DNA of 64,000 bases from positions 481,767-545,766 of the forward strand of contig NZ_CABPRU010000003.1 of the NCBI RefSeq assembly GCF_902459705.1, read 5' to 3'. Position numbers and translations under genes: made by a program. The notes below the pieces were generated by a model. That model was not told where the DNA came from and did no database searches. It saw only the letters and a list, made by a program, of their open reading frames with translations. This DNA comes from Pandoraea terrigena. GTDB taxonomy: Bacteria; Pseudomonadota; Gammaproteobacteria; Burkholderiales; Burkholderiaceae. Positions 26,943 to 35,517 of this stretch are shown here, piece after piece (the stretch's first letter is position 1; each line of letters opens with the position of its first letter).

Positions 26943-28358
26943 TTACACCAGCGACGGCGCGTCTGCCGGCAGGAAGCGCCCTCGCCCGGCGGCGGGCGCC
27001 AGGTATTGCCCGCTGGCCACGAGTTGTTCGCCGCGCGAAAAGCAGTGCACCGGCCAGCCGATGACCTCGCGCCCCTCGTACGGCGTGTAGTCGACGGCAT
27101 GATGCAACTGGGCGTTGCGGATCGTCGTACGCACTTCCGGATCCCACAACACAATGTCGGCATCCGCCCCAACGGCGATGGTGCCCTTGCGGGGATACAG
27201 GCCGTAGAGCCGCGCCGGACGGTACGACGTCAGCTCAACGAACTGGTGAATCGACAGACGTCCGTGACGCACGCCATCGAACAGCAACGGCAGGCGCGTC
27301 TCGATGCCGGGAATGCCGTTGGGGATATGCTCGAACGACTGCGGCTTGCCGCCCGGCTTCTTGCCTTGCGGGTCTTCATAGTTGAACGGCGCGTGATCCG
27401 ACGAGAACACCGAGAACACGCCTTGCTTCAACGCCTTCCACACGGCTTCCTGATTGTCGGCATCGCGCGGCGGCGGGCTACAGACGCATTTGGCCCCCGC
27501 GTAACCGTCGTCGCCCGGATGATTCATGTCCTCGGCGCTCAAATACAAATACTGCGGACACGTCTCGGCCAGAATCTGCATGCCCCGGCCCTGTGCCCAG
27601 CGAATCTGACCGATGGCCTCTTTGCCCGAGACGTGGACGATGAGAATCGGCACGTCCACCAGTTCAGCGAACGTGATCGCCCGGTGCGTCGCTTCGCGCT
27701 CGACGGCTGCGGGCCGCGCGAGGCCATGGAACTTCGGCGCAATGCGACCCTGCCCGACGAGCTTGTCCGTCAGCCATGCGATGCAATCCGAATTCTCCGC
27801 ATGCACCATCACCAGCGCGCCATGCTCGCGGGCCACGGACAGCACCTCCAGAATCTCGCGGTCCGAGAGCTTCAGATCGTCGTAGGTCATGTATATCTTG
27901 AACGACGTGTACCCTTCGCGAATCAGTTGCGGCAGCTCTTCTCGGAGCACCTTCTCCGTCGGATCCGCCACGATCAGATGAAAACCGTAGTCCACCACCG
28001 CGCGCCCTTCGGCGCGGCGGTGATAGTCGTCGACGGCCGCGCGCAACGAACCGCCCTTCTCCTGCGCGGCAAACGGGATCACCGTCGTCGTGCCGCCGCA
28101 CACGGCCGCGCGTGTACCGGTGAAGAAGTCATCGGCCATGCGCAGGCCGTCCGGCATCGGCTGATCAAGGTGGCAGTGGCCGTCGACGCCGCCAGGCAGC
28201 GCAAGCAAGCCCGAGGCGTCGATCTCCCGCGCACCGCCTGCCAGATTCCGGCCCAGGGCCGCGATCACGCCGTCGCGCACGCCGATGTCGCACGTAAAGC
28301 GATCGGCCGCCGTGACCACGTCGGCATGCCGAATGACCAGGTCGAAAGTGTCGATCAT
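26943..28358 (-). CDS. Dihydropyrimidinase/hydantoinase
   Basis: The 471-residue cyclic amidohydrolase opens hydantoin or dihydropyrimidine rings. The binuclear metal site is complete: H61 and H63 in GHCHLDQP, the carboxylated K155 in SFKIYMTY, H187 in MVHAEN, H243 in IVHVSG and D322 in SSDHAPF. The length and order match D-hydantoinases. It lies 4 bases from the upstream gene and 30 bases from the racemase-like gene. No N-carbamoylase accompanies it, so the natural substrate may be another cyclic imide or ureide. The annotation hydA would also be used for this family. Confidence 0.9.
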   Translation of the reverse strand: MIDTFDLVIRHADVVTAADRFTCDIGVRDGVIAALGRNLAGGAREIDASGLLALPGGVDGHCHLDQPMPDGLRMADDFFTGTRAAVCGGTTTVIPFAAQEKGGSLRAAVDDYHRRAEGRAVVDYGFHLIVADPTEKVLREELPQLIREGYTSFKIYMTYDDLKLSDREILEVLSVAREHGALVMVHAENSDCIAWLTDKLVGQGRIAPKFHGLARPAAVEREATHRAITFAELVDVPILIVHVSGKEAIGQIRWAQGRGMQILAETCPQYLYLSAEDMNHPGDDGYAGAKCVCSPPPRDADNQEAVWKALKQGVFSVFSSDHAPFNYEDPQGKKPGGKPQSFEHIPNGIPGIETRLPLLFDGVRHGRLSIHQFVELTSYRPARLYGLYPRKGTIAVGADADIVLWDPEVRTTIRNAQLHHAVDYTPYEGREVIGWPVHCFSRGEQLVASGQYLAPAAGRGRFLPADAPSLV

Positions 28359-28362
28359 CGTC

Positions 28363-29097
28363 TCACTCCCCTTGCAGGAACAGTTGGCCCCAGCCGCTCA
28401 GCGCGCGCGTGTCGACGCCGGCGAGCCGCATCGACTTCCAGAGCACCGTCGAAATGGTGTCGTACACGGGAATGCCAGTCCGGGCTTCCAGCGCACGGGC
28501 GAGCGGCGCGGCATGCAGGTTCGTGCAGAACGTGGTGATGGCTTGCGGGCGCGCTTGGGCCACGTCGTTGACGAGGTCCTCCAGCGTCTGCGCACTGACT
28601 TCCGAAAATTCGAAGTTCTTGCTGAGCCCGAGGTGGCGCTCCGCCGTGCAGCGAATGCCTTGACGCGCATAGTTCGCGACAATGCGTTGTTGCACGTCTT
28701 CCAGATAGGGGGTCACGAGACCGAGTTCGGTCACGCCCGTGCGCGCCAGGATCTCGTTGAGCGCCAGCACGGATGTCGTCGCGGGAATACCGGTCGTTTC
28801 GGTGATCTGCCGGCACAGCGCTTCGTCGGTCTCGAAGCCGAGCCAACCGGCGGACGTACCGTTCCATGCAATGACATCGACTTCGGCGTCGGCGAGGAGC
28901 TGCGCCGCGTCGAGAATCTTTTGCAGGTCGAATTGGCCGAGGGCGTTCTCGCCGAGGGAAATCTGCGTGACGCGAAAGCGGGAGAAATGGACAGAGACAT
29001 CCTCCAGGCCGGCCACCATCGCGCTGGTAATCGGTTCCAGCGCAGTGTTGGAAGACGGCGTGAGCATGCCAAGCAATTTGCGTTTTTTAGTCGTCAT
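28363..29097 (-). CDS. Arylmalonate decarboxylase/maleate isomerase superfamily protein
   Basis: The 244-residue Asp/Glu-racemase-fold protein aligns by eye with arylmalonate decarboxylase: N79-G-T81-S82 at the oxyanion pocket, Y131 in TPYLEDV, a single catalytic-type cysteine C191 in TTFCTNL, and LEARTGIPVYDTISTVLWKSMRLAG near the C-terminus. Maleate isomerases have a first cysteine at the NGTS position; it is absent here. One-cysteine members decarboxylate malonates. It is translated just ahead of the hydantoinase (4-base gap). A decarboxylase or isomerase acting on the ring-opened or precursor acid is plausible. Confidence 0.75.
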   Translation of the reverse strand: MTTKKRKLLGMLTPSSNTALEPITSAMVAGLEDVSVHFSRFRVTQISLGENALGQFDLQKILDAAQLLADAEVDVIAWNGTSAGWLGFETDEALCRQITETTGIPATTSVLALNEILARTGVTELGLVTPYLEDVQQRIVANYARQGIRCTAERHLGLSKNFEFSEVSAQTLEDLVNDVAQARPQAITTFCTNLHAAPLARALEARTGIPVYDTISTVLWKSMRLAGVDTRALSGWGQLFLQGE

Positions 29098-29169
29098 GGT
29101 CTTACCGATAATGCGGTGATCGGCCGCCTGGGCGGCGCGCCGATCGAGGGGAAAACGTGGGTCCGCGAA

Positions 29170-30468
29170 TCAGACCGGAAGCTTGCGTTCGTAGTCGATC
29201 AGCGTCGAGCAGATGAACAGCCCCACACCGGCGGCCGCGAAGAACATCAGGGCAAGGAAATACGAACCGGTGGTCTGCACGATCAAGCCGACAATCAGCG
29301 GAACACTGATGCCCCCGATGTTGCCGCCGAGATTCATCACCCCGCCGAGGAACCCCACCTTGTTACGCGTACCGAGAATGGACGGAATGCACCAGTACAG
29401 GCCGCACCAGCGAAGGAAGAAGAGCGTCGAGGACAGCAGCACCACGGTCACGACATCGCTCTTCACATAGGCCACGGAGAAGATCGACGCGGTCGCGATA
29501 ACGGCAGCGATACCGAAGAGCGTGCGCATGACCTTGTTCGGCGAGCCGCCTGCGGCCTTCCATTTGTCGCCGACCCAGCCGCCGAACAACTCGCCGATAA
29601 AGCCGCAGAAGAAAATGATGAAGCTCGCGCCGCCCATCTGCTTGATGTCGAACCCGTGCACCTTGTGGAGGTAGTTCGGCATCCAGGTCAGCAGCCCGTA
29701 GAAGACCGTGTTGAAGCACATCCAGCCCAGCGCCATGCACCACACGGAGCGGTACTTGAAGAAGTCCAGCGAGCGTCCGGAGAGGTTGGCCGGTTCGGCG
29801 CGGTGCTCGCTCGCCTGCGCTTGCTCGATGTAGGTCGCTTCATCGTCGTTGACGGATGGGTGTTCGCGCGGGGTGTTGCGGATGTAGCGCCAGGCGACGT
29901 AGCCGGCCAGCACCGTGCCAACGCCCGCGATAACGAACGCCAGACGCCACGAGCCAAGCATCGTGATGAGCCAGGTGATGATGATGGCGCCGAGGGCGGC
30001 CCCCAGCGGCGCGCCGCCGTCGAGCAGCGTTGCGCCACGGCCGCGTTCGTACTGCGTCATCCAGATGGCGTTGAGTTTGCCGCCCGCCGGATAGATCGGC
30101 GCTTCCGCCGCGCCGAGTCCGAAGCGCGTGAGCAGTAGTGACGTCGCATTCGTGCACAGGGCGGCGGCCGCCTGGAAGATGCCCCAGAAGACCGTGGCCA
30201 GCGCAATCACGATGCGTGGCTTGTATTTGTCAGCCAGCATGCCGCCCGGAATCTGCATGACGGCATACGTCCAGAAGAATCCGCTCAGGATCAACCCTTG
30301 CATCGCGGGCGTGAGGTCGAACTCTTTAGAAATCAGCGGCATCGCCACCGACAACGACGCCCGATCGATGTAGTTGATCGAGATCAGACACAGCATCAAG
30401 AAAAAAATCTTCCAGCGCACAGCGCTCTTCGTGCCCGCCATAGCGGCAACCCTGCCTGTCGACTGCAT
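29170..30468 (-). CDS. MFS transporter, anion:cation symporter (phthalate/hexuronate permease) type
   Basis: The 432-residue symporter has LCLISINYIDRASLSVAMP in helix 1 and DKYKPRIVI after helix 2, typical of the ACS family that imports organic anions. The long central loop carries RNTPREHPSVNDDEATYIEQ, also family-like. The ATG at 30468 has a GGAG upstream; a longer frame to 30582 enters the promoter region. It is the first gene of the hydantoinase operon and presumably imports its substrate. The divergent GntR at 30615 is the likely regulator. Confidence 0.88.
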   Translation of the reverse strand: MQSTGRVAAMAGTKSAVRWKIFFLMLCLISINYIDRASLSVAMPLISKEFDLTPAMQGLILSGFFWTYAVMQIPGGMLADKYKPRIVIALATVFWGIFQAAAALCTNATSLLLTRFGLGAAEAPIYPAGGKLNAIWMTQYERGRGATLLDGGAPLGAALGAIIITWLITMLGSWRLAFVIAGVGTVLAGYVAWRYIRNTPREHPSVNDDEATYIEQAQASEHRAEPANLSGRSLDFFKYRSVWCMALGWMCFNTVFYGLLTWMPNYLHKVHGFDIKQMGGASFIIFFCGFIGELFGGWVGDKWKAAGGSPNKVMRTLFGIAAVIATASIFSVAYVKSDVVTVVLLSSTLFFLRWCGLYWCIPSILGTRNKVGFLGGVMNLGGNIGGISVPLIVGLIVQTTGSYFLALMFFAAAGVGLFICSTLIDYERKLPV

Positions 30469-30539
30469 GGTGAATCTCCAGAGTAGATGACTTACATACC
30501 TTTCGTCGCGACTTGAGAGCGAGTATAGAATCTGTAATC

Positions 30540-30549
30540 TGTAATTACA
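30540..30549. promoter_or_regulatory. Palindrome in the divergent hydantoinase-operon/gntR promoter
   Basis: TGTAATTACA is a perfect 10-base palindrome in the 146-base AT-rich gap between the MFS and GntR starts. The TGT-N4-ACA form fits sites of FCD-type GntR proteins. A half-repeat (CTGTAATCT) precedes it. Confidence 0.45.
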
Positions 30550-30563
30550 ATATCGGTAAATAA

Positions 30564-30582
30564 TTGATTTTATTGAAATCAA
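30564..30582. promoter_or_regulatory. Second dyad in the same divergent promoter
   Basis: TTGATTT-TATTG-AAATCAA has perfect 7-base arms and lies 33 bases before the GntR ATG. It could be a second operator or a cofactor-protein site. It differs in sequence from the TGTAATTACA dyad nearby. Confidence 0.4.
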
Positions 30583-30614
30583 CTCTAGGGATTTCCCTAC
30601 GTGGTAGGATATTT

Positions 30615-31364
30615 ATGACACTGATAAATACATACGAGACTGTGACCCTCCCCCTCCAGAAGTCCCTCAAGCTCCGCACGTTAGGTATGGCGGCCGAGAT
30701 TACGGCGCGTTTGCGCGTCATGATTGAAGAAGGCGAACTGCCACCGGGCGAGCGTATCGACGAGAAGGCGCTGTGCGAACTGTTCGACGTGTCGAAGACA
30801 CCGCTGCGCGAAGCGCTCAAGACGCTGGTGTCCGAGGGGCTGGTGCTGCATCGGCAATACATCGGCTACCGGGTTGCGCCACTCGATCTCGACGAGCTTC
30901 GTGCGACGTTTGAGATTCTCCATGGCCTGGAGCGCATGGCGGGAGACTTGGCGTCACAGCGATTGACCGACAGTGCGCTGGCCGCGATCGAGAAGAAGCA
31001 CGAGCAGATGCTCGACGCGCATGGCAAAGGTCTGCGCACGGAATACTTCCGGATCAACCAGCAGATCCACCAGATGATCGTGGACGGTGCGGGCAACCCG
31101 GTGCTCTCGTCGCTCTATGCCACGTTGATGAGCAAGGTCCACCGCGCGCGCGGTGCCGCGAACGCGGATCTTTCCCGCTGGCAGGAATCGCACGAAGAGC
31201 ACGACCAGATCATGGCGGCCCTGCGCGAAGCCGGACGTCCGCACTTGGGCGAGGTGCTCAAAGCGCACTCGGAGAATACGGGCGCCGAGGTGCTGAGCGT
31301 GGTCGCCGAGGCCATTCGCCTCGGCGAGCCTCAGCGTCGGGCGCGCGAGGCCGGGGTAAGCTGA
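30615..31364 (+). CDS. GntR family regulator, FCD subgroup
   Basis: The 249-residue protein has an N-terminal winged helix containing GERIDEKALCELFDVSKTPLREALKTL and an FCD domain with likely metal or ligand residues in the segment FRINQQIHQMIVDGAGNP. The ATG at 30615 has AGGA upstream; a TTG further left is less likely. It is divergent from the MFS/AMDase-like/hydantoinase/racemase-like operon and probably represses it until the imported acid or cyclic ureide binds. The two dyads between the genes are candidate operators. Confidence 0.87.
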   Translation: MTLINTYETVTLPLQKSLKLRTLGMAAEITARLRVMIEEGELPPGERIDEKALCELFDVSKTPLREALKTLVSEGLVLHRQYIGYRVAPLDLDELRATFEILHGLERMAGDLASQRLTDSALAAIEKKHEQMLDAHGKGLRTEYFRINQQIHQMIVDGAGNPVLSSLYATLMSKVHRARGAANADLSRWQESHEEHDQIMAALREAGRPHLGEVLKAHSENTGAEVLSVVAEAIRLGEPQRRAREAGVS

Positions 31365-31507
31365 CGCATCGAAATGATCCGCCCGGTGGCGCGATCCATC
31401 ATCACGACCCACACGGTACGCTGAACGCCCATCTCCGCAGCACCATCGACGCCATCGGCAAGATTGCCGATATGCTCGAACCCCTGACTTCCCGAACATG
31501 ACCATGA

Positions 31508-31830
31508 CGCGCCGCGGCGATCGGTTTGACGGCACCGTACTTGCTCATCGAAGGCTTTTACCTGGTGCGCGACACCTCGCCGGTGAAGACCAACGCCGAG
31601 GTCGATCAGGCGCGCACGCGCGTTGTCGTCGGCAAAGGCAGCGCGTATGCCCTGTTCCTGACGCGCGAACTCAAGCCCGCGGAAATCGTGCGCGCGGCGA
31701 GGCGGCTGTGGCATTTCTAACGACGTTCGTGGAAGACATGAAACGCGAGGGTTTCGTGGCGGATGCCATGCAACGACATGGCGTGACAGGTGTAGGTTTA
31801 CCCGTCGTCTTGCCGGAAATTGAGCCATAG
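31508..31830 (+). pseudogene. Remnant of a family 3 periplasmic solute-binding protein
   Basis: In one frame, 31508-31708 encodes AIGLTAPYLLIEGFYLVRD and VVVGKGSAYALFLTRELKPAEIVRA, typical of the middle of an amino-acid-type binding protein. The C-terminal end (FLTTFVEDMKREGFVADAMQRHG) resumes in a different frame at about 31700-31830, and roughly 70 residues that normally lie between are missing. There is no start codon or signal peptide; two stop codons precede it. This is a decayed gene with a deletion. The rest of 31365-31992 holds an unrecognised open fragment (31370-31501) and the cynF promoter region. Confidence 0.7.
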
Positions 31831-31992
31831 TCCTGCCGGTTTCATTTTCCACCCAAACCAGGCGCCCTCGCCTCGTTGCTTCCCCTATTGAATTGGTGCC
31901 CATCACATACGTCGCTGGCGAATTCGGCCGACGAATATGTTCTGTGCCCGGGTTGATCTTATGATGGGATCTGTTATCCCGAGGGTGGCCAG

Positions 31993-33576
31993 ATGAATTC
32001 CCAGCATAGTGAGAGCGATTCGCCTGCATTCTGGAGAGAGCAGGAGATGCTCCTTCTCCAACAAATAATGAGCCTCGTAGGCAAAGGGCTATCGCCGGAC
32101 GTAATTCTTCGCGAAACGCTCCATCTGATGTCCGAGCTCCTCGGGCTGAACCGTGGGCGCATCGTGCTTCTGGACGATGCTGCGACTGACAGCTGCAAAA
32201 TCCGGTATGCGTATGGCCTCAAGACAGACGAAATCGAGCGGGGGCGCTACAAGGTCGGTGAAGGCATTACGGGGCATGTACTGCGCCATGGCCAACTGAT
32301 TATCGTACAGGACATCGATCGAGACGATGTCTTTCTTGCGCGGGCCGTTACACGTGACCGCCTTCCGCCGGGGCCCGTTTCGTTTATCGCGCTACCGATC
32401 CGAATTGAGGATCGCAGCGTGGGCGTCTTGGCGTGCCATCGAATTCGTGTCCGCAATCGTGCACTATCGAGCGACGTGTCTATTTTGCGGATCTTGTCGA
32501 CACTGGCTGGCCACCTTCTTCATCTTGATTCGATGATGAAGGCAAAGACTCGCGCACTCGAAGAACAGAACGAGATGTTGATGCACGCGCTTGAGCATGA
32601 GAGCGCGAAGTACGGAATCGTGGGTACTTCGCCTGCGCTGCTTAAAGCGATTTCGCAGCTGGAACGAGTCTCCGATGCGTCGGCGAGTGTCCTGCTGCTC
32701 GGCGATTCAGGTACCGGCAAGGAGCTGTTCGCCAGAGCGCTGCACCTGTCTGGTCAACGCAGTGATAAGCCATTCATAAAGGTGAACTGTGCAGCAATCC
32801 CCGACTCGCTTTTCGAATCCGAATTGTTTGGCTACGAGCGGGGCGCGTTCACGGGTGCAACCGGTGTGCGAGAGGGGCTTTTTGAACAGGCATCTTCGGG
32901 GACGATCTTCCTTGACGAAATTGGTGAGTTGCCTCTCACGTTGCAGGGAAAGCTGCTTCGTACGTTGCAGGAGGGAACGATAACCCGGCTGGGTGGGAAG
33001 CGTGAAATCAAGGTGGACGTCAGGCTTGTGGCTGCGACGAACAGAAGCCTGGAAATAGATGTTGCGAACGGCCTGTTCAGACAGGATCTCTACTACAGAC
33101 TCAACGTTATTCCCATTCGTCTGCCGTCGTTAGCCGAGCGCAAAGGTGACATTCGCGCTTTGGCATTGCATTTTCTCAGCCGTGCAAACCAGGCAAACCA
33201 GCGCAACGTCAATCTCGCGCCTGATGCGCTCGCAAGGCTCGAGGATCATCAATGGCCTGGCAATATCCGCGAACTTTCGAATTTCATCGAACGCGTCGTG
33301 CTGCTCGCCGATAGGGCAATACTCCATTCGGAAGATGTTGAACGGTTTCTACCCGCAACTGAACTGGTGCCACTGGTTGAGACTCCCAGGTCGACCCGGC
33401 TGCAGAGGATTCCAATTCCGGAAGGGGTGCGTCAGTACATGGCGAACGACTCACATTCGGCAGATGAACTGCGTCAGGCATTGCGGTCGGCTGGCGGGAA
33501 CAAGTCGCGAGCAGCGCAACTCCTCGGATTGACGACCCGTCAATTTTCGTATCGCTGGCAGAAAATTTGCAGCTAG
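31993..33576 (+). CDS. cynF: Sigma-54-dependent activator with GAF domain, CynF-like
   Basis: The 527-residue enhancer-binding protein has an N-terminal GAF sensor domain (about 20-175), a AAA+ domain with Walker A GDSGTGKE (237-244), the sigma-54 contact loop GAFTGA (284-289) and Walker B FLDEIGE (306-312), and a C-terminal Fis-type helix-turn-helix (about 490-525). The organisation is NifA-like. A sigma-54 activator gene, cynF, precedes cynABDS in Pseudomonas pseudoalcaligenes as I recall, and the same order is seen here with three genes intervening. The ATG follows GAGGG. It should act from the dyad at 33586-33613 on the -24/-12 promoter at 33707. The name is by context. Confidence 0.85.
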   Translation: MNSQHSESDSPAFWREQEMLLLQQIMSLVGKGLSPDVILRETLHLMSELLGLNRGRIVLLDDAATDSCKIRYAYGLKTDEIERGRYKVGEGITGHVLRHGQLIIVQDIDRDDVFLARAVTRDRLPPGPVSFIALPIRIEDRSVGVLACHRIRVRNRALSSDVSILRILSTLAGHLLHLDSMMKAKTRALEEQNEMLMHALEHESAKYGIVGTSPALLKAISQLERVSDASASVLLLGDSGTGKELFARALHLSGQRSDKPFIKVNCAAIPDSLFESELFGYERGAFTGATGVREGLFEQASSGTIFLDEIGELPLTLQGKLLRTLQEGTITRLGGKREIKVDVRLVAATNRSLEIDVANGLFRQDLYYRLNVIPIRLPSLAERKGDIRALALHFLSRANQANQRNVNLAPDALARLEDHQWPGNIRELSNFIERVVLLADRAILHSEDVERFLPATELVPLVETPRSTRLQRIPIPEGVRQYMANDSHSADELRQALRSAGGNKSRAAQLLGLTTRQFSYRWQKICS

Positions 33577-33585
33577 ATGCGACTG

Positions 33586-33613
33586 ACAATGTTCGACGAA
33601 TTGTCGACATTGT
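33586..33613. promoter_or_regulatory. Probable upstream activator site (dyad) for the sigma-54 activator
   Basis: ACAATG-T-TCGAC and GTCGA-CATTGT form 11-base arms around GAATT, perfect except for one bulged T. A second overlapping dyad, ATTGT-AA-ACAAT, lies at 33609-33620. They are about 95-120 bases upstream of the -24 element, the usual enhancer distance for NifA-type proteins. Binding by the adjacent activator is inferred. Confidence 0.6.
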
Positions 33614-33706
33614 AAACAATTTGGAATTTGGTGCCTGTCGGGCTTGCGTCGTGGTGGATCATAAAAAATATAATAAATACAGTAACTTATAGGTTTTCAG
33701 TCGTCC

Positions 33707-33722
33707 TGGCACGATCGTTGCA
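33707..33722 (+). promoter_or_regulatory. Sigma-54 (-24/-12) promoter of the extended cyn operon
   Basis: TGGCACGATCGTTGCA fits the sigma-54 consensus TGGCAC-N5-TTGCA exactly, with GG (33708-33709) and GC (33720-33721) ten bases apart. Transcription should start near 33733, leaving about a 60-base leader before the OsmC-like gene. Confidence 0.9.
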
Positions 33723-33793
33723 TTGATAGATGTGCGATCTCGCAGATCGTCTCATCCGGCACTTATGCCACGTCTGTCACCAGGAGAATTACC

Positions 33794-34333
33794 TTGAGTA
33801 CCGAAACCGTCACCACCTACCTGCGCCCCATCGACCGCGAAGGCCTTCTGAAGTTTGCCGCCGCCGGCCGTGAGAATCCCGAGCGTAAGGGCAGCAACAA
33901 GGTCCATACGGTCATGCAGGGGCAGTTCCGCTCGTGGAGCTATGTGGGCACCCACAACCCGGTCGTCGTGGATGAGCCGGTCCATCTCTTCGGTGAAAAC
34001 ACGGTTCCTGCGCCGGGCGAGATCGCGCTGTCGGCGCTGGGCGGTTGCCTGAGCGTCGGCATTACGGCGGTGGCCACCTACCGCCAAGTCAAGCTTTCGC
34101 GTCTCGAAATCTTCCTGGAAGCCGATATCGGCAATACCGCCGCGTGGGGTGCCGGTGGCGCCGAACGTCAACCCGTGCAAATGGGCTTCCAGGAAATTCG
34201 TGTGAAGGTCCTCATCGAGGGCGACGCCACGCGCGAAGAACTGGACGACATCGTCAAGCACGCCAATAACTTCTCACCCGTTGCAAACACCATGCGCAAT
34301 CCTGTCCCGTTGAGCATCGCGCTCGCGGAATAA
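33794..34333 (+). CDS. OsmC-like protein with a single cysteine
   Basis: The 179-residue protein belongs to the OsmC/Ohr superfamily of small thiol peroxidases. The first active-site cysteine is present in ALGGCLSVG (C85). The second, normally in a C-P-(I/V) motif, is replaced by serine (S161 in NNFSPVANT). A one-cysteine protein cannot form the usual internal disulfide and would need an external thiol or have another role. Translation begins at TTG 33794, with AGGAG upstream at 33782-33786; no ATG is better placed. It is the first gene after the sigma-54 promoter. Confidence 0.8.
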   Translation: MSTETVTTYLRPIDREGLLKFAAAGRENPERKGSNKVHTVMQGQFRSWSYVGTHNPVVVDEPVHLFGENTVPAPGEIALSALGGCLSVGITAVATYRQVKLSRLEIFLEADIGNTAAWGAGGAERQPVQMGFQEIRVKVLIEGDATREELDDIVKHANNFSPVANTMRNPVPLSIALAE

Positions 34334-34377
34334 GCCGCAGCACGCTCCTTCACACTGATTAACGGGAGTATCGCATC

Positions 34378-35517
34378 ATGAAAGCGGTTGAATTTCCTGG
34401 CGACCGGATCGATTCGACGTGGACCGATTCCCAGGTCATTGCAAACGTGACGGCCATCTCCGATGGCCCGCTCGCAGACGCCGCGCATCGCATTGACGAC
34501 GGCCATTACCCTCTCGAGATCATGGGGTCGCTCGGCGCCGCAGGCGCATTCGGCGCGCACCTCGAGCGAGGCGGTCGTCGGGTTGGCCTGGCGCTGGACG
34601 CTATGCGCGCTGTGAGTCGCCGTTGTGGATCAACAGGATTTCTCACATGGGCACATGACGTCTGCGGGCTTTACATGGAGCAATCCGGTAATCCTGCGCT
34701 GACTGGCGAACTGCTCGATGATCACACGATGGGGCGTACCTTCGGGGGTACGGCGCTTTCGAATCCGATGAAAGCGATTGCCGGCATCGAAAAGATGCTG
34801 CTACGCGCAGTGAAGGTGCCTGGCGGATATCACGTTAGCGGCGCACTGCCGTGGGTGAGCCATATCGCGCCGGGACATTATTGCGGTGCCATGGCAGGCG
34901 TGGTCCGCGACGACGGCTCGCTGTCGCACGAGATTATGTTCCTGCTGAAGTTTACGCCCGAGGTCGTATTGCGCCAATGTCCGGAATTCTCGGGCATGGA
35001 AGGAACCAGCACCTGGGGCGTGCGCCTCGACAACTACTTTGTCGGCGACGCCGCAATGATTGCAGATCCTGCACGTCCTCTCATTGCGAAGATACGCGCT
35101 GTATTTGTGTTGCTGCAAGCCGGAATGGCAATTGGCATTGCACAGGGCAGTATCGACTCTATCCGCGAAGTCGAGCCAGTACTTGGTCACGTCAACCAAT
35201 TTCTGGAAGACGGTCCGGCCGAGCTTCAGGCGGAGTACGACGAGTTGGAGAGTCGCGTCGCCAAGCTTGCGGAGACGCCGTACGACGACAGCAAAGACTA
35301 CCTACTTCATGTGCTGGACGCACGCGTGCAAGGCGCGCAGCTGGCACTACGTGCTGCGAATTCTGCGCTTATGCATCAGGGCGCGCGCGGCTACCTTATG
35401 AGCGCTGCTCCGCAGCGCCGTATTCGCGAGGCTCAGTTCGTCGCGATCGTAACGCCTGCCATCAAGCACCTGCGTTGGGAGATGGCTCGTCTGTCGAAAG
35501 AGGAGATCCCCGAATGA
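34378..35517 (+). CDS. Acyl-CoA dehydrogenase-fold flavoprotein (possible monooxygenase)
   Basis: The 379-residue protein shows the ACAD fold: an N-terminal helical domain with GSLGAAGAFGAHLERGG, a middle beta domain with GTALSNPMKAIAGIEKMLLRAVKVPGGYHVSGALPWVSHI, and a C-terminal helical domain ending LMHQGARGYLM-PQRRIREAQFVAIVTPAIKHLRWEMARL. Some ACAD-fold proteins (DszC, SfnB-like) are FMNH2-dependent monooxygenases rather than dehydrogenases. There are no beta-oxidation genes here. Instead, a rubredoxin-reductase fusion gene overlaps its stop by four bases. I infer an oxidase or oxygenase fed by that protein. The substrate is unknown. Confidence 0.75.
   Translation: MKAVEFPGDRIDSTWTDSQVIANVTAISDGPLADAAHRIDDGHYPLEIMGSLGAAGAFGAHLERGGRRVGLALDAMRAVSRRCGSTGFLTWAHDVCGLYMEQSGNPALTGELLDDHTMGRTFGGTALSNPMKAIAGIEKMLLRAVKVPGGYHVSGALPWVSHIAPGHYCGAMAGVVRDDGSLSHEIMFLLKFTPEVVLRQCPEFSGMEGTSTWGVRLDNYFVGDAAMIADPARPLIAKIRAVFVLLQAGMAIGIAQGSIDSIREVEPVLGHVNQFLEDGPAELQAEYDELESRVAKLAETPYDDSKDYLLHVLDARVQGAQLALRAANSALMHQGARGYLMSAAPQRRIREAQFVAIVTPAIKHLRWEMARLSKEEIPE

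Noticed and set aside
31370..31501. Open fragment reading GTLNAHLRSTIDAIGKIADMLEPLTS as part of the binding-protein remnant
   Set aside because: It is in the same frame but does not look like the N-terminal part of a binding protein and is cut off by two stops; left unassigned.
34851..35513. Rubredoxin-reductase frame extending 221 codons upstream
   Set aside because: The extension overlaps the ACAD-fold gene in another frame and is arginine-rich; the rubredoxin domain begins right after the ATG at 35514.
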